Shown here in pieces: positions 16,684 to 24,545 of a stretch of DNA of 64,000 bases (the stretch's first letter is position 1; each line of letters begins with the position of its first letter). A program made the position numbers and the translations under genes. Location: NCBI RefSeq assembly GCF_014192225.1, contig NZ_JACHXS010000002.1, positions 620,001 to 684,000 on the forward strand, written 5' to 3'. The notes beneath the pieces are model-generated. The model worked only from the letters and a program-made list of their open reading frames with translations. It was not told the origin of the DNA and made no database searches. Origin of the DNA: Pseudoduganella umbonata. Its GTDB lineage: Bacteria > Pseudomonadota > Gammaproteobacteria > Burkholderiales > Burkholderiaceae_D.

Positions 16684-17673
16684 ATGAAGCTCAAGACCAT
16701 CCTGGTTGCGCTGGCCGCGACCGCCTGCTTCACCAGCGCATTCGCGCAATCGCCGATCGTCATCAAGTTCAGCCATGTCGTGGCGACCGATACGCCGAAA
16801 GGCCAGGCCGCCGCCCGCTTCAAGCAGCTGGCCGAGCGCGCCACCAACGGCCGCGTGAAGGTGGAGGTGTATCCGAACAGCCAGCTGTACAAGGACAAGG
16901 AAGAACTCGAAGCGCTGCAACTGGGCGCCGTGCAGATGCTGGCGCCGTCGCTGGCCAAGTTCGGGCCGCTGGGCGTGAAGGAATTCGAGCTGTTCGACCT
17001 GCCGTATGCGTTCCCTACCAAGCAGGCGCTGTACAACGTGACGGAAGGGCCGATCGGCAAGAGCCTGCTGAAAAAGCTCGAGAGCAAGGGGATTACCGGC
17101 CTGGCCTACTGGGATAACGGCTTCAAGATCATGTCGGCCAACAAGCCGCTGGCCCTGCCGAGCGATTTCCGCGGCCTGAAGTTGCGCATCCAGTCCTCGA
17201 AAGTGCTCGATGCGCAGATGCGCGCGCTGGGTGCCAACCCGCAGGTGCTGGCCTTCTCCGAGGTCTACCAGGCGTTGCAGACGGGTGTGGTGGATGGTAC
17301 CGAGAATCCGCCGTCGAACATGTACACGCAGAAGATGCACGAGGTGCAGAAATACGCCACGCTGTCGAACCACGGCTACCTGGGCTACGCGGTCATCGTC
17401 AACAAGAAGTTCTGGGATGGCTTGCCGGCCGATATCCGCACCGCGCTCGAAGGGGCGATGCGCGAAGCCACCACGTATGAAAAGGCGATCGCCCAGCGCG
17501 ACAACGACATGGCGCTGGATGCGATGAAGAAATCCGGCCGCACCCAGTTCATCACCCTCAACCAGCAGCAGCAGGAAGCTTGGAAGAAAGCGCTGCTGCC
17601 GGTGCACAAGCAGATGGAAGGCCGCATCGGCGCCGACCTCGTCAACGCGATCGCGAAGGAAGGCGCGAAGTAA
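16684..17673 (+). CDS. dctP: TRAP transporter solute-binding protein for C4-dicarboxylates
   Basis: DctP captures malate, fumarate or succinate in the periplasm and delivers it to DctQM. The 329-residue protein has a signal peptide (ends SAFA|Q), then the DctP fold with FSHVVATDTPKGQAA at the start, QSSKVLDAQMRALGANPQ containing the substrate-binding arginine region just before it (LKLRIQSS), and EVYQALQTGVVDGTENP near residue 205. The ATG at 16684 follows GGGGA by five bases; frames upstream lack a signal peptide. It is followed by a hairpin before dctQ, which usually gives dctP higher expression than the membrane subunits. Confidence 0.96.
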   Translation: MKLKTILVALAATACFTSAFAQSPIVIKFSHVVATDTPKGQAAARFKQLAERATNGRVKVEVYPNSQLYKDKEELEALQLGAVQMLAPSLAKFGPLGVKEFELFDLPYAFPTKQALYNVTEGPIGKSLLKKLESKGITGLAYWDNGFKIMSANKPLALPSDFRGLKLRIQSSKVLDAQMRALGANPQVLAFSEVYQALQTGVVDGTENPPSNMYTQKMHEVQKYATLSNHGYLGYAVIVNKKFWDGLPADIRTALEGAMREATTYEKAIAQRDNDMALDAMKKSGRTQFITLNQQQQEAWKKALLPVHKQMEGRIGADLVNAIAKEGAK

Positions 17674-17700
17674 TCCGCGCCCGCAGCAGTCGAGAAAGCC

Positions 17701-17721
17701 GGGGTGGCGTCCTGCCACCCC
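17701..17721 (+). other. Intercistronic hairpin between dctP and dctQ
   Basis: GGGGTGGC and GCCACCCC pair perfectly around GTCCT. No T run follows, so it is more likely an mRNA-stabilising or partial attenuating hairpin at the end of the dctP message than a full terminator. In TRAP operons the binding protein is needed in excess over DctQM, which fits such a structure. Confidence 0.6.
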
Positions 17722-17797
17722 TTGAGCCGGGGTAGCGCCGCCGCCCCTTGTTTTCCGCTGTGCCGGCCGCCCCGCTGCCGGAGATCCGAAAGTCACC

Positions 17798-18355
17798 ATG
17801 AAATTCCTGGACCACCTGGAAGAGTGGCTCATCGCGTGCCTGATGGGCGCCGCCACCTTCATCATCTTCGTGGCGGTGGTGCACCGCTACCTGTCCGGCA
17901 TGCCGATTCCCTGGCTGCAGGACGAACTTATCCAGATCAATACCAGTTGGGCGCAGGAACTGTGCATCTACATGTTCGTGTGGATGGCCAAGTTCGGCGC
18001 CGCGTACGGCGTGCGCACCGGCATCCACGTCGGCGTCGACGTCGTCATCAACCGCCTGTCCACCCCGTGGCGCAACAAGTTCATCGTGTTCGGCCTGCTG
18101 GCCGGTGCGCTCTTCACGGGCGTGGTGGGCGCGCTGGGCGCGTCGTTCGTGTGGGACATCGGCCACACCGACCAGACCTCGCCCGATCTCGAGGTGCCGA
18201 TGTGGCTCGTCTACCTGGCCGTGCCGGCCGGTTCCTGGCTGATGTGCTTCCGCTTCCTGCAGGTGATGGTGCATTTCGTGCGCACCGGCGAGTTGCCCAA
18301 GCATGACCACGCGCACGTCGAAGGACTCGATGACGAACTGGGAGCGAAAGCATGA
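17798..18355 (+). CDS. dctQ: TRAP transporter small permease subunit
   Basis: The 185-residue protein has four hydrophobic helices (about 12-32, 55-75, 95-118 and 135-160) with the DctQ features VHRYLSGMPIPW, WAQELCIYMFVWMAKFGAAYGVRTGIHVGVDVVINRL and a histidine-rich cytoplasmic tail. It pairs with DctM to form the sodium-coupled carrier. The stop overlaps the dctM start by four bases (ATGA), so the two subunits are made together. The region between dctP and dctQ contains one stable hairpin. Confidence 0.94.
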   Translation: MKFLDHLEEWLIACLMGAATFIIFVAVVHRYLSGMPIPWLQDELIQINTSWAQELCIYMFVWMAKFGAAYGVRTGIHVGVDVVINRLSTPWRNKFIVFGLLAGALFTGVVGALGASFVWDIGHTDQTSPDLEVPMWLVYLAVPAGSWLMCFRFLQVMVHFVRTGELPKHDHAHVEGLDDELGAKA

Positions 18356-19638
18356 ACGCATTGATCATCTTCTCCCTGCTGCTGGTGCTGATGCTGACCG
18401 GCATGCCCATCTCGATCTCGCTGGGCCTGACGGTGCTGACGTTCCTGTTTACGATGACGGAGGTGCCGATCGAGGCGGTGGCGCTGAAGCTGTTCACCGG
18501 CATCGAGAAATTCGAGATCATGGCGATCCCGTTCTTTATCCTGGCGGGCAATTTCCTGACCCATGGCGGCGTGGCGCGGCGGATGATCAACTTCGCCACG
18601 TCGATGGTCGGGCACTGGCACGGCGGGCTGGCGCTGGCCGGCGTGCTGGCCTGCGCGCTGTTCGCCGCCGTGTCGGGCTCCAGCCCGGCCACCGTGGTGG
18701 CGATCGGCTCGATCATCCTGCCGGCGATGGTGAAGCAGGGCTTTCCCAAGCGCTTCGGCGCCGGTGTGATCACCACCTCGGGCGCGCTGGGCATCCTGAT
18801 TCCGCCGTCGATCGTGATGGTGATGTATTCGGTCACCACCAACACGTCGGTCGGCGCGCTGTTCATGGCCGGCGTGGTGCCGGGCATCATGCTGGCCTTC
18901 CTGCTGGGGCTGACGACGTGGGTACTGGCGAAAAAGCGTGGCTATCCACGCATGCGCAAGGCCACGTGGAGCGAACGGCTGACGGCATTTCGCAGGAGCG
19001 CGTGGGGGCTGCTGCTGATCCTGATCGTGATGGGCGGCATTTATACGGGCCTGTTCACGCCGACCGAGGCGGCGGCCATGGCGGCCGTGTATGCCTTCGT
19101 CATCGCCGTGTTCGTGTACAAGGACCTGAAGCTGCGGCAGGTCGGCAAGGTGCTGCTCGACTCGGCATCGATGTCGGCCATGCTGCTGTATATCATCACG
19201 AACGCCGTGCTGTTCTCGTTCCTGATGACGAGCGAGAACATCCCGCAGGAGATGGCGGCCTGGCTGACGGCACAGGGGCTGGGGCAGGTGGCCTTCCTGC
19301 TGGTGGTCAACCTGATCCTGCTGGCGGCAGGCAATTTCATGGAACCGTCGTCGATCGTGCTGATCATGGCGCCGATCCTGTTCCCCGTCGCGGTCGCGCT
19401 GGGCATCAACCCGATCCACTTCGGCATCCTCATCGTCGTCAACATGGAAGTGGGAATGTGCCATCCGCCTGTCGGCCTGAACCTCTACGTGGCCTCCGGA
19501 ATCACCAAGATGGGGATTTCGGAGCTGACGGTGGCCGTGATGCCGTGGCTGCTGACGATGCTGGGTTTCCTGATGCTGGTGACCTATGTGCCGAAGATTT
19601 CACTGTGGCTGCCGACCCTCGTCTACGGACCGCTGTGA
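18352..19638 (+). CDS. dctM: TRAP transporter large permease subunit
   Basis: DctM is the transport channel of the TRAP system. The 428-residue protein is hydrophobic throughout, with the family pieces GMPISISLGLT near the start, FFILAGNFLTHGGVARRM, AAVSGSSPATVVAIGSIILPAMVKQGFPKRFGAG, GILIPPSIVMVMYS, FTPTEAAAMAAVYAF and HPPVGLNLYVASGI. The length and the GSSPAT and IPPS motifs agree with succinate/malate TRAP carriers. It ends the dctPQM operon and is followed by about 530 bases without a protein gene, which contain two hairpins and a strong terminator. Confidence 0.96.
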   Translation: MNALIIFSLLLVLMLTGMPISISLGLTVLTFLFTMTEVPIEAVALKLFTGIEKFEIMAIPFFILAGNFLTHGGVARRMINFATSMVGHWHGGLALAGVLACALFAAVSGSSPATVVAIGSIILPAMVKQGFPKRFGAGVITTSGALGILIPPSIVMVMYSVTTNTSVGALFMAGVVPGIMLAFLLGLTTWVLAKKRGYPRMRKATWSERLTAFRRSAWGLLLILIVMGGIYTGLFTPTEAAAMAAVYAFVIAVFVYKDLKLRQVGKVLLDSASMSAMLLYIITNAVLFSFLMTSENIPQEMAAWLTAQGLGQVAFLLVVNLILLAAGNFMEPSSIVLIMAPILFPVAVALGINPIHFGILIVVNMEVGMCHPPVGLNLYVASGITKMGISELTVAVMPWLLTMLGFLMLVTYVPKISLWLPTLVYGPL

Positions 19639-19689
19639 CGTGCCTAGCAAACTTTTGCAGACATTGCCATAGCTAATTTAATTTCAACG

Positions 19690-19984
19690 CAAATATTTTC
19701 TTGCTACAAAAAAACAGGAGAAAAGGCGGATTGGATCAGTTATGATCGCTCCTGTTTGGTGCAGCAAATATCGATATGCACCAAGGTAGCAAGGACATGC
19801 AGGTTAGTGGGGAGTGGTAATAAAAACGGCATGCCGGAGACGGCGATAAATCGAGGAGACACGCGGTTCACAGTATGTTGTTGGCATCACTGCTGAAGGC
19901 GGCCAAAAGCCAGCCGCGGCGGGACCAAACAACCGGAATCGTGCCAAGCACTACTTAAAACGCACCAGAAGGTGCGTTTTTTTT
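19690..19984 (+). ncRNA. Candidate structured RNA ended by a Rho-independent terminator
   Basis: This stretch is AT-richer than its surroundings and has no convincing reading frame. It contains two adjacent perfect hairpins: AAACAGGAG (19712-19720) with CTCCTGTTT (19749-19757), and TTGGTGCA (19756-19763) with TGCACCAA (19777-19784). Later come CGGCATGCCG, a possible TTGGCA/TGCCAA pairing, and a terminator. Upstream, TTGCAG (19655) and TTTAAT (19677) could serve as a weak promoter. It does not match tmRNA, RNase P, SRP or 6S RNA hallmarks that I know. It might instead be the long 3' end of the dctPQM message. The 5' end is a guess. Confidence 0.35.
19957..19984 (+). terminator. Rho-independent terminator
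   Basis: AAAACGCACC and GGTGCGTTTT pair perfectly around AGAA and continue into a run of eight T. It ends whatever transcript enters from dctPQM or from the candidate RNA, and isolates ogt. Because the stem starts with A residues it could also work from the other strand. The 187 bases between it and ogt hold no gene I can support. Confidence 0.92.
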
Positions 19985-20171
19985 CGCCTGTGCAGACGGT
20001 GCGGCATGCGCGTTTCATGAAACGCCGCGTGAAATCGCCGGCGCTGTTTTTCAAGGCACGTGGCAGCCAGTGCATCGTGAATGCGCAGCGACACAATCGT
20101 CGGCAACATGAAATCTGGTACGCCGGCCACCGTTCGTGTAGCATGTTTGCCACAGTAGTCTGGAGTTAATT

Positions 20172-20696
20172 GTGACGCAAATACAACAAGCAGCCGACCT
20201 GTTCGCGGCAATCGTTTCCACTCCCTTCGGGGCGCTCGGTATCCGCACCGGCGGCGCCGTCGTCAGCGAACTGGTTTACCTGCCGGCCAGCTTTGCCGAA
20301 AAGGCGCCTGCCGATGCGGTGGCCGAACGCGCCGCGGTGCAGGTGCAGCGCTATTGCGGGGATCCCGACTTCGCCTTCGACTTGCCGCTGGCGCAGGTGG
20401 GCAGCGCATTCCAGCGCAAGGTATGGGATGCGATCCAGGCGATTCCGCGCGGCGAGGCGCGCACCTATGGGGAGATCGCCAAATTCGTCGGCTCGATGCC
20501 GCGTGCTGTCGGCCAGGCTTGCGGTGCGAACTACTTCCCCCTGGTCATACCCTGCCACCGCGTGACGGGCGCGCAGGGCCTGGGCGGCTTTGCCGGCAGC
20601 GACGACCGCAACGGCTTCACGCTGGACGTCAAGCGCTGGCTGCTGGCGCACGAAGGGCACCGCGAGTACGCATGGCAGCAAACGACCCTGCTCTGA
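20172..20696 (+). CDS. ogt: Methylated-DNA--protein-cysteine methyltransferase
   Basis: Ogt removes O6-alkyl groups from guanine by suicide transfer to its own cysteine. The 174-residue protein has the helix-turn-helix region GSAFQRKVWDAIQAIPRGEARTYGEIA and the active-site motif IPCHRV, followed by GLGGFAG, with the usual length. The start is a GTG at 20172 after TGGAGT. Its last 25 bases overlap the beginning of xerD, so the genes are co-transcribed. Confidence 0.95.
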   Translation: MTQIQQAADLFAAIVSTPFGALGIRTGGAVVSELVYLPASFAEKAPADAVAERAAVQVQRYCGDPDFAFDLPLAQVGSAFQRKVWDAIQAIPRGEARTYGEIAKFVGSMPRAVGQACGANYFPLVIPCHRVTGAQGLGGFAGSDDRNGFTLDVKRWLLAHEGHREYAWQQTTLL

Positions 20697-21571
20697 TCGA
20701 CGAGTTCTGCGACACGCTGTGGCTGGAGGATGGCCTGTCGAAAAACACGCTGGATGCCTACCGGCGCGACCTGAAGCTGTTTTCCGCCTGGCTGGGGCAG
20801 GCCCGCCCCGGAACCGGCCTGCTGGCCGCGCACGCCGGCGACATCGCCGGTTATTTCGCCGCCCGGCATGACGATACCAAGGCCAGTTCGTCGAACCGGC
20901 GGCTGTCGGTCCTGAAACGCTTCTACCAGCAGGCGCTGCGGCTGCAGCGCATTGCCGAGGACCCCTGCCTGCGGCTGGCCTCGGCAAAGCAACCTGCACG
21001 CTTCGTGCATACGCTGTCGGAAAGCCACGTCGAAGCCTTGCTGTCGGCACCGGACGTGCGCGAGCCGCTGGGCTTGCGCGACCGCACGATGCTGGAGCTG
21101 ATGTATGCGAGCGGCTTGCGGGTCTCGGAACTGGTGGCGCTGAAGATCGCCGAGCTTGGCCTGAACGAGGGCGTGGTGCGCATTACCGGCAAGGGGGCAA
21201 AGACACGCCTGGTGCCGTTCGGCGGCGAGGCGCGGCAATGGATCGAACGCTACCTGCGCGAAGGGCGTGGCGCGATCCTGAACGGCCAGCAGGACGATGC
21301 GCTGTTCGTCACCGGCCGGGGCGGGCCGATGACGCGGCAGATGTTCTGGGTGGTCGTGAAGAAGTGCGCGCGCAAGGCCGACATCACCGCGCCGCTGTCG
21401 CCGCATACGCTGCGCCATGCATTCGCCACCCACCTGTTGAACCATGGTGCCGACCTGCGCGTGGTGCAGCTGCTGCTGGGCCATGCCGACATTTCGACGA
21501 CCCAGATCTATACCCACGTGGCGCGCGAACGGCTGAAACAGCTGCATGCGCTACATCATCCGCGGGGTTGA
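20672..21571 (+). CDS. xerD: Site-specific tyrosine recombinase XerD
   Basis: XerD acts with XerC at dif to resolve chromosome dimers. The 299-residue protein has the N-terminal SAM-like domain (IDEFCDTLWLEDGLSKNTLDAYRRDL) and a catalytic domain with the tyrosine recombinase residues: arginine in ASGLRVSEL near 148, lysine in GKGAKTRLVPF, HTLRHAFATH near 244, LGHADISTTQIYTHV with the histidine and the tyrosine near 280. Length and the sequence of the last motif identify it as the housekeeping XerD, not an integrase of a mobile element. The ATG at 20672 lies inside ogt; a longer frame exists but lacks homology-like sequence. Confidence 0.95.
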   Translation: MAANDPALIDEFCDTLWLEDGLSKNTLDAYRRDLKLFSAWLGQARPGTGLLAAHAGDIAGYFAARHDDTKASSSNRRLSVLKRFYQQALRLQRIAEDPCLRLASAKQPARFVHTLSESHVEALLSAPDVREPLGLRDRTMLELMYASGLRVSELVALKIAELGLNEGVVRITGKGAKTRLVPFGGEARQWIERYLREGRGAILNGQQDDALFVTGRGGPMTRQMFWVVVKKCARKADITAPLSPHTLRHAFATHLLNHGADLRVVQLLLGHADISTTQIYTHVARERLKQLHALHHPRG

Positions 21572-21621
21572 GAAATCTGCGATGCTGAATCTGTCGCATA
21601 ATGCGTGCAACGGAGGTAGTC

Positions 21622-21816
21622 ATGGCAAAAACGAATTTTCAGTACGAGAAGCGGCAACGCGAGTTGGAAAAGAAGCGCAAGGCAGAGGAAAAGGCCCGGC
21701 GCAAGGAAGAGGCGAAGCACCGCCCGGCCGGCGAACAGGAGGCCGACACCGAGGGCCTCGAGACCGTCGAAGGCGACAATGCCGAGGAAGACACGACGGC
21801 GCTCAAGCAGGAATAA
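21622..21816 (+). CDS. Small highly charged helical protein, unknown
   Basis: The 64-residue product has a strong ribosome site (GGAGG, five bases before ATG at 21622). It begins MAKTNFQYEKRQRELEKKRK, continues as a Lys/Arg/Glu helix to about residue 35, and ends in an acidic tail rich in Glu, Asp and Thr. It has no Cys, Trp or membrane segment. The basic-then-acidic pattern suggests a nucleic-acid or ribosome associated helix, but I do not recognise a family and assign no function. It follows xerD by 50 bases. Confidence 0.75.
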   Translation: MAKTNFQYEKRQRELEKKRKAEEKARRKEEAKHRPAGEQEADTEGLETVEGDNAEEDTTALKQE

Positions 21817-22004
21817 GCAACTATTCCGTCAAGCGGCTGTTCCGCCGCGCTGGACACCGGGAACGGCTACCGCATCGAGGGCAGGATTGCCTGGCAAAGC
21901 GGGAGCTGTTCCCGGTTTTGTATTTTGGAAACAAACGTGCCTCGTGCGCAGTCATTGTTGAGACAGCACAAGCGACCCCCGTGCAAGGCGGGAAGAATGG
22001 CACG

Positions 22005-24539
22005 ATGGCCCCGCAAGAACACATTCTCCCTTCCGCAACGCACGCCTCGCCCAATCCGGCGCTGGCCGCGCCCGACCTCATTGCCCGGCTCGTCGCGGCG
22101 CTCGAACTGACGCCGCTGGTCGCGGTATGCAGCATCGACCGCGCGGGCAGGATCCGCTTCTGCAACCAGGCATGCGCCGACCTGTCCGGACTGGCGCCGG
22201 CCGCCGTTGTCGGCCAGCCACTGAATAGCCTGTTCTCGCGGGGCGACCGCGAAGCGGAACATGACGCGCTGGTGGCAGCGGCCTGGCGTACCGGCAAGCA
22301 TTCGCCGATCGGCGACTGGCAGGTGCGCACCGCCGGCGGCAGCGAGCTGTGGCTGTATTCGACGCTGGTGCCGGTGTATCACGAGGGCGAGCTGACGCAG
22401 GTATTCTGCATGGATGTCGACATCACCTCGCGCAAGGTCGAGGAAGATGCCCTGGCCGTGGCTGGCGCCAATTTCCGCCAGCTGTTCCAGAAGTCGGGCG
22501 ATGCGATCCTGCTGGTGCGCGCCGGCCTGGTCGAGGAAGCCAATCCCGCCGCGCTGCAGCTGTTCAAATGCCCCCATCCTGCCGCGTTCATCGGGCGCCG
22601 GCTTGCCGATTTCTCGCCGCTGCAGCAGCCCGGCGGCGCGTTGTCCGAAGCCGCCGCGCAGCGGCTCGAGGAACAGGCGCACCAGCACGGCAACTGCCGT
22701 TACGACTGGCGCTATCTCGACTGTGGCGGCAGGCTGTTCTGGGCCGAAGTGTTGATGACGTCCGTCACGCTGAACCATGAACACGTGTTCTATGTGCTGG
22801 TACGCGATATTTCGCTGCGCAAGAGCGCCGAGCGCACGCTGTACCTGGCGGCCCAGGTGTTCGAGAACAGCCGCGATGCCATCCTGCTGACGGACCATGA
22901 CCGCCATGTCATCTCGATCAACCGCGCCTATGCCGAAATCACCGGGTTCGGCAGCGACGACATGCTGGGCAAGCCGTTGTCGGTGTACCGTTCCGGTGTC
23001 GAGGATGAGACCTTCTTCCGCGCCGTATGGGACCAGCTCGCCACCGATCACTGGCAGGGCGAGATCTGGTCGCGCCGCAAGGGCGGCGAACTGTTCCCCG
23101 CCTGGCTGGCGCTGACCGCTATCCGCGACAGCCACGACCAGATCTGCAACTACATGGCGATCCTTTCCGACATCACCGAACGCAAGCGCTCGGAGGAGCA
23201 CACGCGCCACCTGGCCGAGCACGATTTCCTGACCGACCTGCCGAACCGCGTGCTGCTGCTGGACCGCCTGTCGCTCGCCCTGTCGGCCGCACGCCGCAAC
23301 GACAGCATGCTGGCGATCCTGTTCCTCGACCTGGACCGCTTCAAGCAGATCAACGACACGCTGGGCCACCAGGTGGGTGACCAGTTGTTGAAAGAGGTGG
23401 CGGCACGCCTGCTGAAATGCGTGCGCAAGGTCGATACCGTCAGCCGCCAGGGCGGCGACGAGTTCGTCATCATCCTGGCCGATATCGGCGGCATCGACCA
23501 CGCGGCCCACGTGGCAGGGGCGATCCGGCAGGCGATCTGCCAGCCGCATGTGATCGGCGAACACGAGTTGCACGTGTCCACGTCGATCGGCGTGTCGATC
23601 TTTCCCAGCGATGGCGACGACATCGACACGCTGGTCAAGAACGCCGATATCGCGATGTATCACGCCAAGCAGGGCGGCCGCAACAACTTCCAGTTCTTCA
23701 GCGACGAGATGAACGAGCGCATCGTCGAACGCGCATCGTTCGAGCAGGGCCTGCGCCGTGCACTGGCCGAAGGGCAATTCGAGCTGGCGTTCGAGCCGGA
23801 GCTGGACATCGCCACCGGCGCCCTGGTGGCGGCGGAAGCGCTGATCCGGTGGCGCCACCCCGAGCTGGGCCTGCTGCTGCCGGAGCGTTTCATCGGCGTG
23901 GCGGAGGAGGCCGGCCTGATGGTCCCGATCGGCGACTGGGTGTTGCGCGAAGCGTGCCGCCATGCGCGCCGCTGGCATGACGGGGGCCACGCGCTGACCG
24001 TGGCCGTCAACCTGTCGCTGACGCAGTTCGTCCGGCGCGACCTGGTCGACAGCGTGCGTGCCGCGCTGGATGCGGCGGGGCTCGAAGCGCGGTTCCTGGA
24101 ACTGGAGCTGACCGAGTCGATCATCATGAAGGGCGGCGGCGCTACCGCCGCCACGCTGCACGGGCTGCGGGCGCTCGGTGTGCGCCTGTCGCTGGATGAT
24201 TTCGGCACCGGCTGGTCCCGCGTCGGGCAACTGAAGGACTACCCGATCGACAAACTGAAGATCGCGCAAGCCTTCCTGCGCGGGGGCTGCGACGAAACGG
24301 TGATCCGCACCATCATCGCGATGGCGCGCAGCCTGCGCATGACAGTGATCGCGGAAGGCGTGGAAACGCCCGGCCAGCTCGCTTTCCTGCGCGACGAAGG
24401 GTGCGACCTGTACCAGGGGCGGCAGGCGAAAGCGGCATTGCGAAATGGTGACGCGGGTGACGTGGGTGACGTGGGCGACCTGGGCGACCTGGGCGACCCG
24501 GACGGGATAAATGGCTGGCTGCGCCGCCCCGCGTCGTGA
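22005..24539 (+). CDS. Multi-PAS GGDEF-EAL cyclic-di-GMP protein
   Basis: The 844-residue cytoplasmic protein has three PAS domains (about 20-145, 150-275 and 280-400), a diguanylate cyclase domain with intact RQGGDEF near 480, and an EAL domain with AEALIRW near 610, AVNLSLTQF, ELELTES and DDFGTGWSRVG. In the position of the usual KID motif it reads KIAQAF, so the conserved aspartate is alanine 754, which could impair phosphodiesterase activity. The tail after CDLYQGRQ is unusual: six Gly-Asp units encoded by a 9-bp tandem repeat replace the normal end of the domain. The ATG at 22005 follows GGAAG by nine bases. Confidence 0.92.
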   Translation: MAPQEHILPSATHASPNPALAAPDLIARLVAALELTPLVAVCSIDRAGRIRFCNQACADLSGLAPAAVVGQPLNSLFSRGDREAEHDALVAAAWRTGKHSPIGDWQVRTAGGSELWLYSTLVPVYHEGELTQVFCMDVDITSRKVEEDALAVAGANFRQLFQKSGDAILLVRAGLVEEANPAALQLFKCPHPAAFIGRRLADFSPLQQPGGALSEAAAQRLEEQAHQHGNCRYDWRYLDCGGRLFWAEVLMTSVTLNHEHVFYVLVRDISLRKSAERTLYLAAQVFENSRDAILLTDHDRHVISINRAYAEITGFGSDDMLGKPLSVYRSGVEDETFFRAVWDQLATDHWQGEIWSRRKGGELFPAWLALTAIRDSHDQICNYMAILSDITERKRSEEHTRHLAEHDFLTDLPNRVLLLDRLSLALSAARRNDSMLAILFLDLDRFKQINDTLGHQVGDQLLKEVAARLLKCVRKVDTVSRQGGDEFVIILADIGGIDHAAHVAGAIRQAICQPHVIGEHELHVSTSIGVSIFPSDGDDIDTLVKNADIAMYHAKQGGRNNFQFFSDEMNERIVERASFEQGLRRALAEGQFELAFEPELDIATGALVAAEALIRWRHPELGLLLPERFIGVAEEAGLMVPIGDWVLREACRHARRWHDGGHALTVAVNLSLTQFVRRDLVDSVRAALDAAGLEARFLELELTESIIMKGGGATAATLHGLRALGVRLSLDDFGTGWSRVGQLKDYPIDKLKIAQAFLRGGCDETVIRTIIAMARSLRMTVIAEGVETPGQLAFLRDEGCDLYQGRQAKAALRNGDAGDVGDVGDLGDLGDPDGINGWLRRPAS
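24447..24500 (+). repeat. 9-bp tandem repeat inside the EAL gene
   Basis: Six consecutive units occur: GGTGACGCG, GGTGACGTG twice, GGCGACCTG twice, and GGCGACCCG. They encode Gly-Asp-Ala/Val/Leu/Pro units in the last 30 residues. The unit is a whole number of codons, so copy-number change would alter tail length without a frameshift. Confidence 0.9.
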
Positions 24540-24545
24540 AACCGC

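Noticed and set aside
19690..19984. 6S RNA, tmRNA or RNase P RNA
   Set aside because: Hallmark sequences and closing helices of these RNAs were looked for and not found; the transcript remains unnamed.
20672..21571. Tyrosine recombinase as a sign of a mobile element
   Set aside because: Sequence and gene context (overlap with ogt) match the housekeeping XerD; no attachment-site repeats or phage genes are near.
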